Below, one piece after another: positions 25,697-34,167 of a stretch of 64,000 bases of DNA. The stretch lies in the NCBI RefSeq assembly GCF_900961225.1, contig NZ_CAAHFN010000054.1, positions 1 through 64,000 on the forward strand, given 5' to 3'. Source of the DNA: Modicisalibacter radicis (GTDB taxonomy: Bacteria > Pseudomonadota > Gammaproteobacteria > Pseudomonadales > Halomonadaceae). How positions within the stretch are numbered: position 1 is the first letter of the stretch; the number at the start of each line of letters is the position of its first letter. The notes under the pieces are model-generated. The model saw only the letters and a program-made list of their open reading frames with translations, was not told the origin of the DNA and did no database searches. A program made the position numbers and the translations under genes.

Positions 25697-27229
25697 TCAG
25701 TTCCTTGCGTCGTCGCTTATCGCTGTGAGCATGACTTGCGGCGTATTATTAGTCTCGTCGGCGTCCTCGGCGTTCCATGGCAATGTCAGCCGAAAACACA
25801 CATCGAGCGGGTCGTCGTCGCTGAGCGTGAGCGTCCCGTTCTGGGCCTTGGCGCAATCGGCGGCCACCGACAGGCCGATACCCGAGCCCTTGAGCGCCCC
25901 CTTGCGTCGCGCCCGGCCCTGGTAGAAGGCGTCGAACAGCTGCTCGCGATCCTCGTCGGCGATCGGCTCGCCGCTGTTGGCAACCTCGATAGCCAGCGTG
26001 CGGCCGCGGCGCTGGGCGCGCAGCTCCAGGTCACCGCCATCCTCGCCGTAGGCGATGGCGTTGGATACCAGGTTGTCGAGAATGCGCATGGTGCGGCTGC
26101 GGTCGGCGCGCCATTCGAGCGGTTGCTGGTGGGCGCTCACCTGCATGCCCTTCTTCTCCAGCGCCAGCTGATGCTTGGCGAGCACTTCCTTGATCACCGT
26201 GGCGATGTCGAAACGTTCGTAGACCGCCTCCTGGCTGTGCTGGAGCAGGTTGTAGTCGAGCAGTTGTTCGATCAGGGTCTGCAACTCCTCGCCACTGGCG
26301 TCGATCAGCTCGACGATCTCGCGCTGGCGCGGCGTCAACGCACCGGCGACGTCGTCGCTGAGCAGCGAGGTACCCTCGCGCACGCTGGCCAGCGGGGTCT
26401 TGAGCTCATGGGACATGTGGCGCAGGAACTGCTGCTTCTGGGCCTCGAGTTCGTTGAGCCGGGCCGACAGCCAGTCGAGCCGTTCGCCCAGGCTGACCAG
26501 CTCGGCGGGCCCCTGGATATGGTGCGCCCGGGGCGGCTCCGCGCCGCTGCCCAGGCTGAGAATGCGCCGCTCGAGCTGACGGATCGGGCGGATGATCAGC
26601 CAGGTGCACAGCAGCATCAGCAACAGGCTCGCCGAGACCAGCCCGGCGGTCTGCAGCCACAGGCGTTGCTGGACCTGGCCGGCCTGGACGCTGATCGAGT
26701 CGATGCGATCGTCGATCTGGCGGTTGGTGGCCTCGAGCACGGCGCTGGTGTGCTCGGCGAAGCTGGCGAACTGGTCGAGCTGCTCGCGGACCTCTTCCGG
26801 GGGCATCTCGGGCAGCTCGGCGAGTACGTGGATCTGGTGGCGCAGCGCCATCAGGTCGAGGTTGCCGGGCAGCAGATGCTGGTGTTCGTCGAGCAGGTCG
26901 GTGAACTCGTCGGCCTTGTCGTTGAAGATCTCCATCAGGCCGGGCTGTTCGACCACCGCGTACTGGCGGGCGCTGCGCTCCATCTCCACGGCCAGGTTGG
27001 AAAGCGCGCGGGCCCGGCGCGTCTGGTCGACGGCCTGGCGTGCGCTGACATCGGCCAGCCTCGAGAGCTCCGATAATGCTTCGCCGGCCTGAAACATCAG
27101 GACGGCGATGGGCAGCATCACGACCAGAAAGGCCAGCAGGACGAGCTGCACTAATGAGCGGGGCCGCCAGCGGCGCGAGACCTGGGAGGTCATGGAAATA
27201 GTTCTATGCAGAAAGAGGGTCAGCGTCAT
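25697..27229 (-). CDS. glrK: Envelope sensor histidine kinase GlrK (QseE-like)
   Basis: A 510-residue inner-membrane kinase. The first helix is LVQLVLLAFLVVMLPIAVLM. A periplasmic helical bundle of about 150 residues follows, then a second helix (LVSASLLLMLLCTWLIIRPI) leading to HAMP. The H-box is HMSHELKTPLASVREG. The ATPase has the N-box DNLVSNAIAYGEDGG and G-box GSGIGLSVAADCAKAQNG. The ATG at 27229 is preceded by GGAGAG at 5 bases. It phosphorylates GlrR. A strong terminator 64 bases upstream isolates it from the candidate RNA. Confidence 0.92.
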   Translation of the reverse strand: MTLTLFLHRTISMTSQVSRRWRPRSLVQLVLLAFLVVMLPIAVLMFQAGEALSELSRLADVSARQAVDQTRRARALSNLAVEMERSARQYAVVEQPGLMEIFNDKADEFTDLLDEHQHLLPGNLDLMALRHQIHVLAELPEMPPEEVREQLDQFASFAEHTSAVLEATNRQIDDRIDSISVQAGQVQQRLWLQTAGLVSASLLLMLLCTWLIIRPIRQLERRILSLGSGAEPPRAHHIQGPAELVSLGERLDWLSARLNELEAQKQQFLRHMSHELKTPLASVREGTSLLSDDVAGALTPRQREIVELIDASGEELQTLIEQLLDYNLLQHSQEAVYERFDIATVIKEVLAKHQLALEKKGMQVSAHQQPLEWRADRSRTMRILDNLVSNAIAYGEDGGDLELRAQRRGRTLAIEVANSGEPIADEDREQLFDAFYQGRARRKGALKGSGIGLSVAADCAKAQNGTLTLSDDDPLDVCFRLTLPWNAEDADETNNTPQVMLTAISDDARN

Positions 27230-27292
27230 TCGTTCTCTCCGCACAGCATAACAGAGTTACCGTTCGGGTAATCGGTGAGACGCCCGCGATAC

Positions 27293-27320
27293 AAAAAAAG
27301 AGGGCCGGCAGAGCCGGCCC
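27293..27320 (-). terminator. Intrinsic terminator upstream of glrK
   Basis: On the minus strand GGGCCGGC, a short loop, GCCGGCCC and TCTTTTTTT form a strong hairpin. No protein gene ends here: the next coding region to the right is argA, about 720 bases away. The terminator therefore implies a non-coding minus-strand transcript. Confidence 0.9.
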
Positions 27321-27748
27321 AAGGTACGCAGGGAACTGAAGGGTCAAGTGAGCACTCATGATGATCCGCCTGGCCCGATACTCATGAGGACTCGGAGTCG
27401 GCTCCCCGAGGGAGCCCGAAGCCGTGAAATCGCCTTGTGCCTGCCAGGGGCGGCTATTCACTTCTGGCGGCGAACCGCCTGGCTTCGTCCGGTTGGACAC
27501 GCCGCCGTGGCGTCGCGTCGTCAATTGGGTCCCCCGTCAGGGGGAGTGGCATCCATGCCTGGGCATCCTTGCCCTACAGGTACATATCCTTGCCGTTCAG
27601 CCGTACCCGTCTCATCGCAACCTAAGTCACACATCGCGTGGAGCAGACGCTACCGAGCCGGTTGGCGGTCCTGGCACAGGGTCGTGGAAGACCGCCTGGA
27701 GCCCGGTCGGGGAGTGGATCGAGCCGTTGAACCACTTCCCGTTGCTCG
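27293..27748 (-). ncRNA. Candidate GlrR/sigma-54-dependent non-coding RNA
   Basis: About 455 bases between a sigma-54 promoter and an intrinsic terminator, directly upstream of glrK. The longest minus-strand frame seen is about 37 codons without a ribosome site. The sequence has several stable hairpins: GGGCAAGGATGCCC, GGCATGGATGCC, CCCCCTGACGGGGG and GGGCTCCCTCGGGGAGCC. In enterobacteria the GlrR-activated small RNA GlmY lies in this place. This RNA is longer and shows no obvious GlmY sequence identity. GGA in two hairpin loops would also suit CsrA binding. No expression is shown. Confidence 0.5.
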
Positions 27749-27757
27749 CCCTATATA

Positions 27758-27775
27758 GTGCGAACGGCGTGCCAA
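27758..27775 (-). promoter_or_regulatory. Sigma-54 promoter (-24/-12)
   Basis: The minus strand reads TTGGCACGCCGTTCGCAC: the -24 element TTGGCACG is perfect, and GG to GC spacing is exactly 10 bases. The -12 element is TCGCA instead of TTGCA. An AT-rich stretch (27782-27815), suitable for IHF bending, lies upstream. Start is predicted near 27748. Confidence 0.65.
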
Positions 27776-28037
27776 CGTTTGCAATATACGTTTATTTTCA
27801 AAGACTTAAAAAACAACCGGCGGACCGGAAGCGGCTCGACCCGCCCAGAACCGGAAAAAGCGCCCCTTCAACCGGCCATGAACGTCGCCAACGAGCGACG
27901 CGGTGGCGATTCAGCGTCCATCTTTCTTTTAATTCAATGAGTTGGCGCGTCTCGATTTGGCAACAGACGCGAACGGCGCCGTCGGAAGGCGGCCATTCAG
28001 GCAGGCCCCAAGCGCTGAATTGGCGCCGAAAACGGGC
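27776..28037. other. Intergenic region upstream of the sigma-54 promoter
   Basis: No gene was recognised. It would hold the enhancer sites for GlrR, 100-250 bases upstream of the promoter, but no clear TGTC-N10-GACA pair was seen. CTGAATTG (28015-28022) and CAATTCAG (28039-28046) form an inverted repeat across the argA stop. Confidence 0.4.
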
Positions 28038-29351
28038 TCAATTCAGGCTTTTGACGAGGATCTTCGACTTGCGGGCGTGATTGTAGGCCTCGCGGCGTAG
28101 CGGCGGTAGCGACTCGATAGTCGTCAGCCGGAAGCCATGCTCGAAGAACCAGTGGGCGGTGTGGGTGGTCAGCGCGAACAGCGCCGCGATCCCGTCGCGC
28201 TTGGCGCGCCGCTCGATCTCGGCGAGCAGCAACGCGCCCCGCGCCCCGCCGCGATAGTCGTCGTGCACGGCGACACAGGCCAGTTCGGCCATGGCGGCGT
28301 CGTCGAACGCATGCAGCGCCGCGCAGCCGATGATCATGCCGTCGCGCTCGATGACCAGGTAGTCGTCGATCTCGTGCTCGAGGCGTTCACGCGAGCGCGC
28401 CACCAGCATGCCGCGCTCCTCGAGCGGGCGCAGCAGCTCGAGCAGCCCGGCGATGTCGTTGAGTCCCGCCGGGCGCAGTTGCTCGTAGCGATGCTGGGTG
28501 ATCATCGTGCCCACCCCGTCGCGGGTGAACAGCTCGCCGAGCAGCGCATCATGGTCGTGCCAGGAGATCAGGTGGGTGCGCGCCACGCCATGCCGCGCCG
28601 CCTCGCAGGCCGCCGCCAGGTGGCGGGCCAGCTCGCTGCCGGCGGCCGCCGCCTGCACGAGCGGCTGGGCATCGCCGGGGGTCAGCTGGCGCTGCAGCGC
28701 CCCGCTGTCGTCGTGCAGGCCGTCGGCCTCGCCGAGCAGGATCAGCTTGTCGGCCTTGAGCGCCACGGCGGCCTGCTGGGCGACTTCGGCGGCATCGAGG
28801 TCGAATACCTCACCGGTGCTGGAGAACCCCAGCGGCGGCAGTACCACCAGCGTGCCCCGGTCCAGCAGCGACTCGATGGCCGCGGCGCGCACCCGCCGCA
28901 CCTCGCCGCTGTGGTCGAAGTCGATGCCGTCGCGCACGCCGAGCGGCTTGGCCATCACCAGATTGCCCGACACCGCGGTCAGCTCGACGCCGTGCAGCGG
29001 CGTGTTGGGCAGGCCCAGCGACAGCCGGGCCTCGAGCCACAGCCGCTGTTCGGCGGCGACGCGCTCCACGCAGCGCATGATGGCGTGGTCGGCGACCCAG
29101 CGACCGGCGTGGCGCTCGGGAACGACGCCCGCCGCATCGAGCGCCTCGCCGACCTGCGGGCGGATGCCGTAGACCACCACCAGCCGCACGCCCAGCGTAT
29201 GCAGCAGCGCCAGATCCTGGATCAGCTGCTCGCCGCGCCCGTTGGCCATCGCTTCGCCCTCGATGAGGATGACGAAGGTTCGGCCACGATGGGCGTTGAT
29301 ATAGGGCGAGGAATTGCGAAACCAGTCGACGAAGGGAAAGCGCGTGTTCAA
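28038..29351 (-). CDS. argA: N-acetylglutamate synthase
   Basis: A 437-residue ArgA: an N-terminal amino-acid kinase domain (SPYINAHRGRTFVILIEGEA, LGVRLVVVYGIRPQV, LDAAEVAQQAAVALKADKLI) fused to a C-terminal GNAT acetyltransferase domain (MIIGCAALHAFD, DDYRGGARGALLLAEIERRA, FFEHGFRLT). It starts arginine synthesis by acetylating glutamate. The start is a TTG at 29351, which gives the expected N-terminus; no ATG or GTG is available nearby. Low translation from TTG may be deliberate. It is monocistronic. Confidence 0.95.
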   Translation of the reverse strand: MNTRFPFVDWFRNSSPYINAHRGRTFVILIEGEAMANGRGEQLIQDLALLHTLGVRLVVVYGIRPQVGEALDAAGVVPERHAGRWVADHAIMRCVERVAAEQRLWLEARLSLGLPNTPLHGVELTAVSGNLVMAKPLGVRDGIDFDHSGEVRRVRAAAIESLLDRGTLVVLPPLGFSSTGEVFDLDAAEVAQQAAVALKADKLILLGEADGLHDDSGALQRQLTPGDAQPLVQAAAAGSELARHLAAACEAARHGVARTHLISWHDHDALLGELFTRDGVGTMITQHRYEQLRPAGLNDIAGLLELLRPLEERGMLVARSRERLEHEIDDYLVIERDGMIIGCAALHAFDDAAMAELACVAVHDDYRGGARGALLLAEIERRAKRDGIAALFALTTHTAHWFFEHGFRLTTIESLPPLRREAYNHARKSKILVKSLN

Positions 29352-29425
29352 GCCGAGCCCCCGGAGGCGGAAGGAAGAGAAACAGCCAAGGATGGCGGAT
29401 AGACAGCGACTATATCAGAGGCGCG

Positions 29426-29456
29426 AAAACGGCGGCACCTTTCGGGGTGCCGCCGT
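29426..29456 (-). terminator. Intrinsic terminator downstream of the heptamer array
   Basis: ACGGCGGCACC, a six-base loop and GGTGCCGCCGT form an 11-base-pair stem. On the minus strand it is followed by TTTT. It is about 210 bases past the pit stop, beyond the heptamer array, and probably ends the DUF47-pit transcript. Confidence 0.85.
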
Positions 29457-29520
29457 TCGGGCTTCGAGCGCCAGGTTCGGGGCGCTGTAAAGAGCGGCTG
29501 CGGGCTTCAGCAGCAATATT

Positions 29521-29667
29521 GCTCGTGGCTCGCAGCTCGCAGCTCGTGGCTCGTTGCCCGCAGCTCGTCGCCCGCAGCCCGCAGCTCGTGGCTCGTAGCT
29601 CGTGGCTCGTAGCTCGTAGCTCGTCGCCCGCAGCTCGTAGCTCGTAGCTCGTAGCTCGTAGCTCGTC
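29521..29667. repeat. Heptanucleotide array, 21 units of GCTCGTA type
   Basis: Exactly 147 bases divide into 21 seven-base units. They read GCTCGTA, GCTCGTG, GCTCGCA, GCTCGTC, GCTCGTT or GCCCGCA. The phase never breaks, although units vary at positions 3, 6 and 7. The array ends inside the stop codon of pit (29666-29668). The commonest unit differs by one base from the rotated unit of the xseA array. Confidence 0.95.
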
Positions 29668-30934
29668 AGCCGAACATGCCCTTGAACATGAAGAAGAACA
29701 GGATCGCCAGGCCCGCCCCGGCGGGCAGGGTAATCAGCCACGACATGATGATGGTGCCCAGAACCCGCAGGTTGAGCGCCGCCATGCCGCGCGCCAGGCC
29801 CACGCCGAGCACCGCGCCGACCAGCGTGTGGGTGGTCGAGACCGGCAGGCCGGTGCCCGAGGCGAGTACCACGGTGGTGGCCGCCGCCAGCGTCGCGGCG
29901 AAACCCCGGCTCGGCGTCAGCTCGGTGATGCCGGTGCCCACGGTGGCGATCACCTTGTGGCCGTAGGTGACCAGGCCGACGACGATGCCGCCGCCGCCCA
30001 GTACCAGCACCCACCAGGGCAGCACCGCGGCGCCGCCGACATCGCCCTGGGACTCGACCACGCTGATCACCGCGGCCAGCGGACCGACCGCGTTGGCGAC
30101 GTCGTTGGAGCCGTGGGCGAAGGCCATGGCGCAGGCGGTGAACATCATCAGCACGCCGAAGATCCGCTCGACGCTGGAAAAGCCGAAGCTGTCGCCACGG
30201 CGCTTCTTGTCGCGATTGACGCGGTTCTCGAGGAAGATCCCCAGCACCATGATCACGATGCCGATGGCGATCGAGATCAGCAGGCTCTCGCCGAAGCCCA
30301 GCTCGAGGCCGACATGCGACAGCCCCTTGACCAGCGTGACCATGGCGATGATGAAGCCGACCAGGAAGATATAGCCCGGCACGTAGCGCTTGGCCGCGGC
30401 GAACGGGTCACGGTTCTCGAAGATCAGGATCTGCACCGAACGGAACAGCACGAAGCCGATGGTACCGGCCAGCAGCGGCGAGACGACCCAGCTGGCGGCG
30501 ATCTGCCCGACCTTGGGCCAGCCCACCGCGTCGACCCCCAGCCCGGCGATCGCGAAGCCGACGATCGCGCCGACGATCGAGTGGGTGGTCGATACCGGCC
30601 AGCCGCGCGCCGAGGCGATCATCAGCCATAGCCCGGCGGCCAGCAGCGAGGCCAGCATGCCGTAGACCAGCAGTTGCGGGTCCTCGGTCAGCAGGGCGGG
30701 ATCGATGATCCCCTTGCGGATGGTTTCGGTGACCTGCCCGCCGGCCAGCCAGGCGCCGAGGAACTCGAAGATCACCGCGATCAGGATCGCCTGGCGAATG
30801 GTGATGGCCTTGGAGCCGACCGAGGTCCCCATGGCGTTGGCGACGTCGTTGGCGCCGACCCCCCAGGCCATGAAGAAACCGAAGATGCAGGCGAGAATGA
30901 TGAATACGTCGCCGTACTGCGCAATGATGGACAT
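29666..30934 (-). CDS. pit: Low-affinity inorganic phosphate transporter (Pit family)
   Basis: A 422-residue PiT permease with the two inverted signature repeats GANDVANAMGTSVGSKAITI (near the N-terminus) and GSNDVANAVGPLAA (second half). The phosphate-path motifs PVSTTHSIVGAIVGF and PVSTTHTLVGAVLGV are present, with about ten membrane helices. It imports metal-phosphate with protons. The ATG at 30934 is preferred over a GTG two codons earlier. The DUF47 partner lies 60 bases upstream on the same strand. Its stop codon overlaps a heptamer array. Confidence 0.95.
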   Translation of the reverse strand: MSIIAQYGDVFIILACIFGFFMAWGVGANDVANAMGTSVGSKAITIRQAILIAVIFEFLGAWLAGGQVTETIRKGIIDPALLTEDPQLLVYGMLASLLAAGLWLMIASARGWPVSTTHSIVGAIVGFAIAGLGVDAVGWPKVGQIAASWVVSPLLAGTIGFVLFRSVQILIFENRDPFAAAKRYVPGYIFLVGFIIAMVTLVKGLSHVGLELGFGESLLISIAIGIVIMVLGIFLENRVNRDKKRRGDSFGFSSVERIFGVLMMFTACAMAFAHGSNDVANAVGPLAAVISVVESQGDVGGAAVLPWWVLVLGGGGIVVGLVTYGHKVIATVGTGITELTPSRGFAATLAAATTVVLASGTGLPVSTTHTLVGAVLGVGLARGMAALNLRVLGTIIMSWLITLPAGAGLAILFFFMFKGMFG

Positions 30935-30994
30935 AGGCACGTGTTCTTTTTGAGTGGCGTGAAGCGAAGCCGATGACGCGGAAGCGCCGCGGCC

Positions 30995-31684
30995 TCAGCG
31001 TGCGGTCAGGATCTGCAGACGGCTGCCGACGCGCTCGGCGCGGTCGGCGAGATCACCGATCCAGTCGATGATGTTGTAGAGAAACATCACGTCCACCGGC
31101 GGCAGCTGCGCTTCCAGCTCGAACAGCTGACGACGAATGGCGACTTCCTGGTTGTCGGCCTGGTGCTCGAGGTCGTGAAGCTCGCGGATCAGGTTGTGCA
31201 TGACGTCGGAGACGTTGCGCCCGAAGCCCGATTCGAGCAGCTCCTCGAGCTCTTCCAGCGCCTTGCGCGCCTGCGCTACGGTAGCCACGGCGGTACGCAG
31301 GTAATCGCGCATCGGCTGGGCCATCTCGGTGGGTATCTTCATGCGACGACCGAGCATGATGCCGGTGATGTCCCGCGCCTTGTTGGCGATCTTGTCCTGT
31401 ACGCTGATCAACTCCAGCAGGTCGGAGCGCGACACCGGCAGGAACAGGGTATTGGGCAGGTTGAGACGCAACTGGGTCTTGAGCACATCGGCATCGTGCT
31501 CGAGATTGGTGACCGCTTCGCGATACTTGGCGGCCTCTTCCCAGTCGCCGGCCTGAGAGGCGTCGAAGAAGGGCAACAGCTGATCGGCGCACTCACTGGT
31601 CTTGACGATGTGAGCCAGCAATGGCTGAAACGGTGATCGCCCGAACAACGACGAGAAGGGGTTGGAAGTCACCATGAGCATCAT
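30995..31684 (-). CDS. DUF47 / PhoU-like phosphate transport accessory protein
   Basis: A 229-residue all-helical cytoplasmic protein of the TIGR00153/DUF47 family. It opens with NPFSSLFGRSPFQPL, and repeats of the PhoU-like bundle carry acidic metal-binding motifs (NLEHDADVLKTQLRL, ELHDLEHQADNQEVAI). Members are usually encoded with Pit transporters and are thought to regulate them. It is first in the DUF47-pit operon. The start is uncertain among three close ATGs (31684, 31681, 31675), none with a clear ribosome site. Confidence 0.9.
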   Translation of the reverse strand: MMLMVTSNPFSSLFGRSPFQPLLAHIVKTSECADQLLPFFDASQAGDWEEAAKYREAVTNLEHDADVLKTQLRLNLPNTLFLPVSRSDLLELISVQDKIANKARDITGIMLGRRMKIPTEMAQPMRDYLRTAVATVAQARKALEELEELLESGFGRNVSDVMHNLIRELHDLEHQADNQEVAIRRQLFELEAQLPPVDVMFLYNIIDWIGDLADRAERVGSRLQILTAR

Positions 31685-31775
31685 TCGTCGGTTGGAAATG
31701 GCGGCGTCAGTATAGTGATTGCAGCACGCAACGTCATGAAAAATTAACCGCTTGCACTTGCCAGGGAGCGTCAGG

Positions 31776-32651
31776 ATGGCTAAGGAAATCGAACTCAAGC
31801 TGGCCCTGGGCCAGGGCGCTGCCCAGGAGCTCGCCGCCCACCCACGCCTCGCCGGATGCCACGCGAGGCACGAAACGCTGACCAACACCTACTACGACAC
31901 GCCGGACGGCGATCTCGAGCGCCATCGCGTGGCGCTGCGCCTGCGACGCACCCCGCGGCATATCGTCCAGACGCTCAAGACCGCCGGCGAGGGCTCGGGC
32001 GGGCTCTCCTCGCGGGGCGAGTGGGAGTGGCCGGTGGCCGGGCATGCCCTCGACCTCGCCGGGCTCGAGGCACTGCCACCGATGCAGGCGCTGGGCCGCG
32101 AGGTCCTGCTCGCCCTCGAGCCGCGCTTCACCACCGACTTCGCGCGCACCAGCTGGCTGGTCGAGGATGCCGAGACGACGATCGAGGTCGCCCTCGACCA
32201 GGGCGGGATCCACGCCGGGCAGCAGCGCGTGGCCATCGACGAGCTGGAACTCGAGCTCAAGCAGGGCGCGCCGGAGGCCCTGTGGCGCTTCGCCGAGACC
32301 CTCGCCGCGTCCGTCGCGCTACGCCCGGCCAATGCCAGCAAGGCGGCCCGCGGCGCGGCACTGCGCGACGGCCGCTGGCCGACACCGGCCGGCGAGCCAC
32401 GCGACGCGTCGCCACGCCAACGTGCCGACCGGGCGATCGCCGCCCTCGATGCGCTGGACGACAGTGGCGAGACGGCGTTCCTGGCGCGGGCCCGGGATGC
32501 CTTCCGCTCGCTGGCCGAGGACGTTCAGCTGGCCGCGTCGGTGCGCCGGCCGGCCGACCGGCTGGCCGCGGCGCTCGACGACCGCCGGTGGCTGACACCC
32601 GCGTTCGGCCAGCACAGCCTGGCCCTGCTCGCCGCGCTGGACGCGGCATGA
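31776..32651 (+). CDS. CYTH domain protein (inorganic triphosphatase-like)
   Basis: A 291-residue protein with the CYTH signature EIELKL at residues 4-9 (ExExK), YYDTPDGDLERHRVALRLRR, and acidic strand TIEVALDQG, IDELELELKQG. These residues line the tunnel that binds triphosphate and metal. It resembles the N-terminal part of YgiF but lacks a full CHAD domain; only a short helical tail follows. It likely hydrolyses tripolyphosphate. The ATG at 31776 follows AGGGAGCGTCAGG. It is divergent from the DUF47-pit operon, which also handles phosphate. Confidence 0.88.
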   Translation: MAKEIELKLALGQGAAQELAAHPRLAGCHARHETLTNTYYDTPDGDLERHRVALRLRRTPRHIVQTLKTAGEGSGGLSSRGEWEWPVAGHALDLAGLEALPPMQALGREVLLALEPRFTTDFARTSWLVEDAETTIEVALDQGGIHAGQQRVAIDELELELKQGAPEALWRFAETLAASVALRPANASKAARGAALRDGRWPTPAGEPRDASPRQRADRAIAALDALDDSGETAFLARARDAFRSLAEDVQLAASVRRPADRLAAALDDRRWLTPAFGQHSLALLAALDAA

Positions 32652-32748
32652 GCCGCTCGTGGCGGTGCGCTCGGGAAGGCACCTGTGAGAGCATACTCGC
32701 CCAGGGATGGGCTGCGTCATGGCAAAGCGAGTGGTTTAGGATGAACTC

Positions 32749-34122
32749 ATGAAGATCATTATTCTCGGTGCGGGGCCGATCGGCAGCAACCTGGCGGAAT
32801 ACCTGGGGCGCGAAGGCAACGAGATCACCGTCGTCGACAGCTCGGCGAAAAGGTTGAGCGATCTCACCGCGAGGCTGGACATCCTCACCGTGGAGGGCAA
32901 GGTCTCGCATCCGAGCGTGCTCAGGAAGGCCGGCTGCGACGATGCGGATCTGCTGATCGCCGTCACCGATTCCGACGAGTTCAACATGCTGGCCTGCGAG
33001 GTCACCAACACGCTTTTCAGCACGCCGACCAAGATACTGCGTGTCCATGACAACGACTATCTCGCGCATGAGGAACTGTTCTCGGAACAGGCGCTGGGCG
33101 TGGACCTGACCCTGTGCCCCGAGCAGCTCGTCACCGACAGCATCTATCGGATCTTCGAGTTCCCCGGCACCCTGCAGGTACTCGACTTCGCCAAGGGCAA
33201 GGTGCAGCTGGTAGCCGTGCAGGCCGTCCACGACGGGCCCCTGGTGGGCAAGCGACTGGCCACCCTGAGGGAACACCTGCCCGACGTGGACACCCGGGTG
33301 GCGGCCATCTATCGACGCGGCGAAGGGATCGCGCCCCATGGCGATACCGTCATCGAAACGGATGACGAGGTGTTCTTCATCGCCTCGCGCAAGGACATTC
33401 GCGCGGTCATGAAGGAACTCCGCAAGGCGGAGCAGGGCTACAGCCGCGTGATGATCGCCGGCGGGGGCAATATCGGCGAACGCCTCGCGGCCAGGCTGGA
33501 ACACGACCATCAGGTCAAACTGATAGAAATCGACGAGGCGCGTTGCCAGGATCTGGCCGAGCGTCTTGGCGAGACGGTGGTGCTCAATGGCAGCGCGACG
33601 CACAAGAGCCTGCTCGTCGAGGAGAACGTCGACGATTGCGATATCTATTGCGCGCTGACCAACGATGACGAGGACAACATCATGTCGTCGCTGCTGGCCA
33701 AGCGGCTCGGCGCGAAAAAGGTGCTGACCCTGATCAACGCCCCCGCTTACGTCGAACTCATCCAGGGCGACAGGATCGACATCGCCATCTCCCCGCAGCA
33801 AGTGACCATCGGCAGCATATTGACCCATGTCCGCCGCGGCGATGTCGCCAAGGTCCACTCCCTGCGCCGGGGCACGGCCGAGGCCATGGAAGCCGTCGCC
33901 CATGGCGATGCCGATTCGTCGAAAGTGGTTGGCCGGACGGTCGGCGAAATCCCGCTTCCCGCCGAAACGATCATCGGCGCCATCGTCCGGGGCGACGAGG
34001 TCATCCTCGATCACGGCGAGGTCGTCATAGAAGCCGGTGACCACCTCATTCTCTTTCTCATCGACAAGCAGCGCATGCGAGAGGTCGAACGCCTCCTGCA
34101 GGTACGCGCGACCTACTTCTGA
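32749..34122 (+). CDS. trkA: Trk potassium uptake regulatory subunit
   Basis: A 457-residue TrkA with two RCK units. Each has an N-terminal NAD-binding Rossmann fold (IIILGAGPIGSNLAEYLG at the start; VMIAGGGNIGERLAARLE in the middle) and a TrkA_C domain. It sits on the cytoplasmic face of TrkH and gates potassium uptake in response to nucleotides. It is first of a trkA-trkH-potassium channel cluster, with 45 bases to trkH. In halophiles Trk supports fast potassium accumulation at high salt. Confidence 0.96.
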   Translation: MKIIILGAGPIGSNLAEYLGREGNEITVVDSSAKRLSDLTARLDILTVEGKVSHPSVLRKAGCDDADLLIAVTDSDEFNMLACEVTNTLFSTPTKILRVHDNDYLAHEELFSEQALGVDLTLCPEQLVTDSIYRIFEFPGTLQVLDFAKGKVQLVAVQAVHDGPLVGKRLATLREHLPDVDTRVAAIYRRGEGIAPHGDTVIETDDEVFFIASRKDIRAVMKELRKAEQGYSRVMIAGGGNIGERLAARLEHDHQVKLIEIDEARCQDLAERLGETVVLNGSATHKSLLVEENVDDCDIYCALTNDDEDNIMSSLLAKRLGAKKVLTLINAPAYVELIQGDRIDIAISPQQVTIGSILTHVRRGDVAKVHSLRRGTAEAMEAVAHGDADSSKVVGRTVGEIPLPAETIIGAIVRGDEVILDHGEVVIEAGDHLILFLIDKQRMREVERLLQVRATYF

Positions 34123-34167
34123 CGACCCGATGAACCACCCACCCGGCCTTGCGACAAGGAGAGCCCT

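Noticed and set aside
27293-27748. CsrB/RsmZ-type CsrA-sponge RNA
   Set aside because: Two GGA-in-loop hairpins look right, but about nine GGA in 455 GC-rich bases is no more than expected by chance.
27293-27748. RNase P RNA, tmRNA or 6S RNA on the glrK strand
   Set aside because: None of the conserved blocks of these RNAs could be found.
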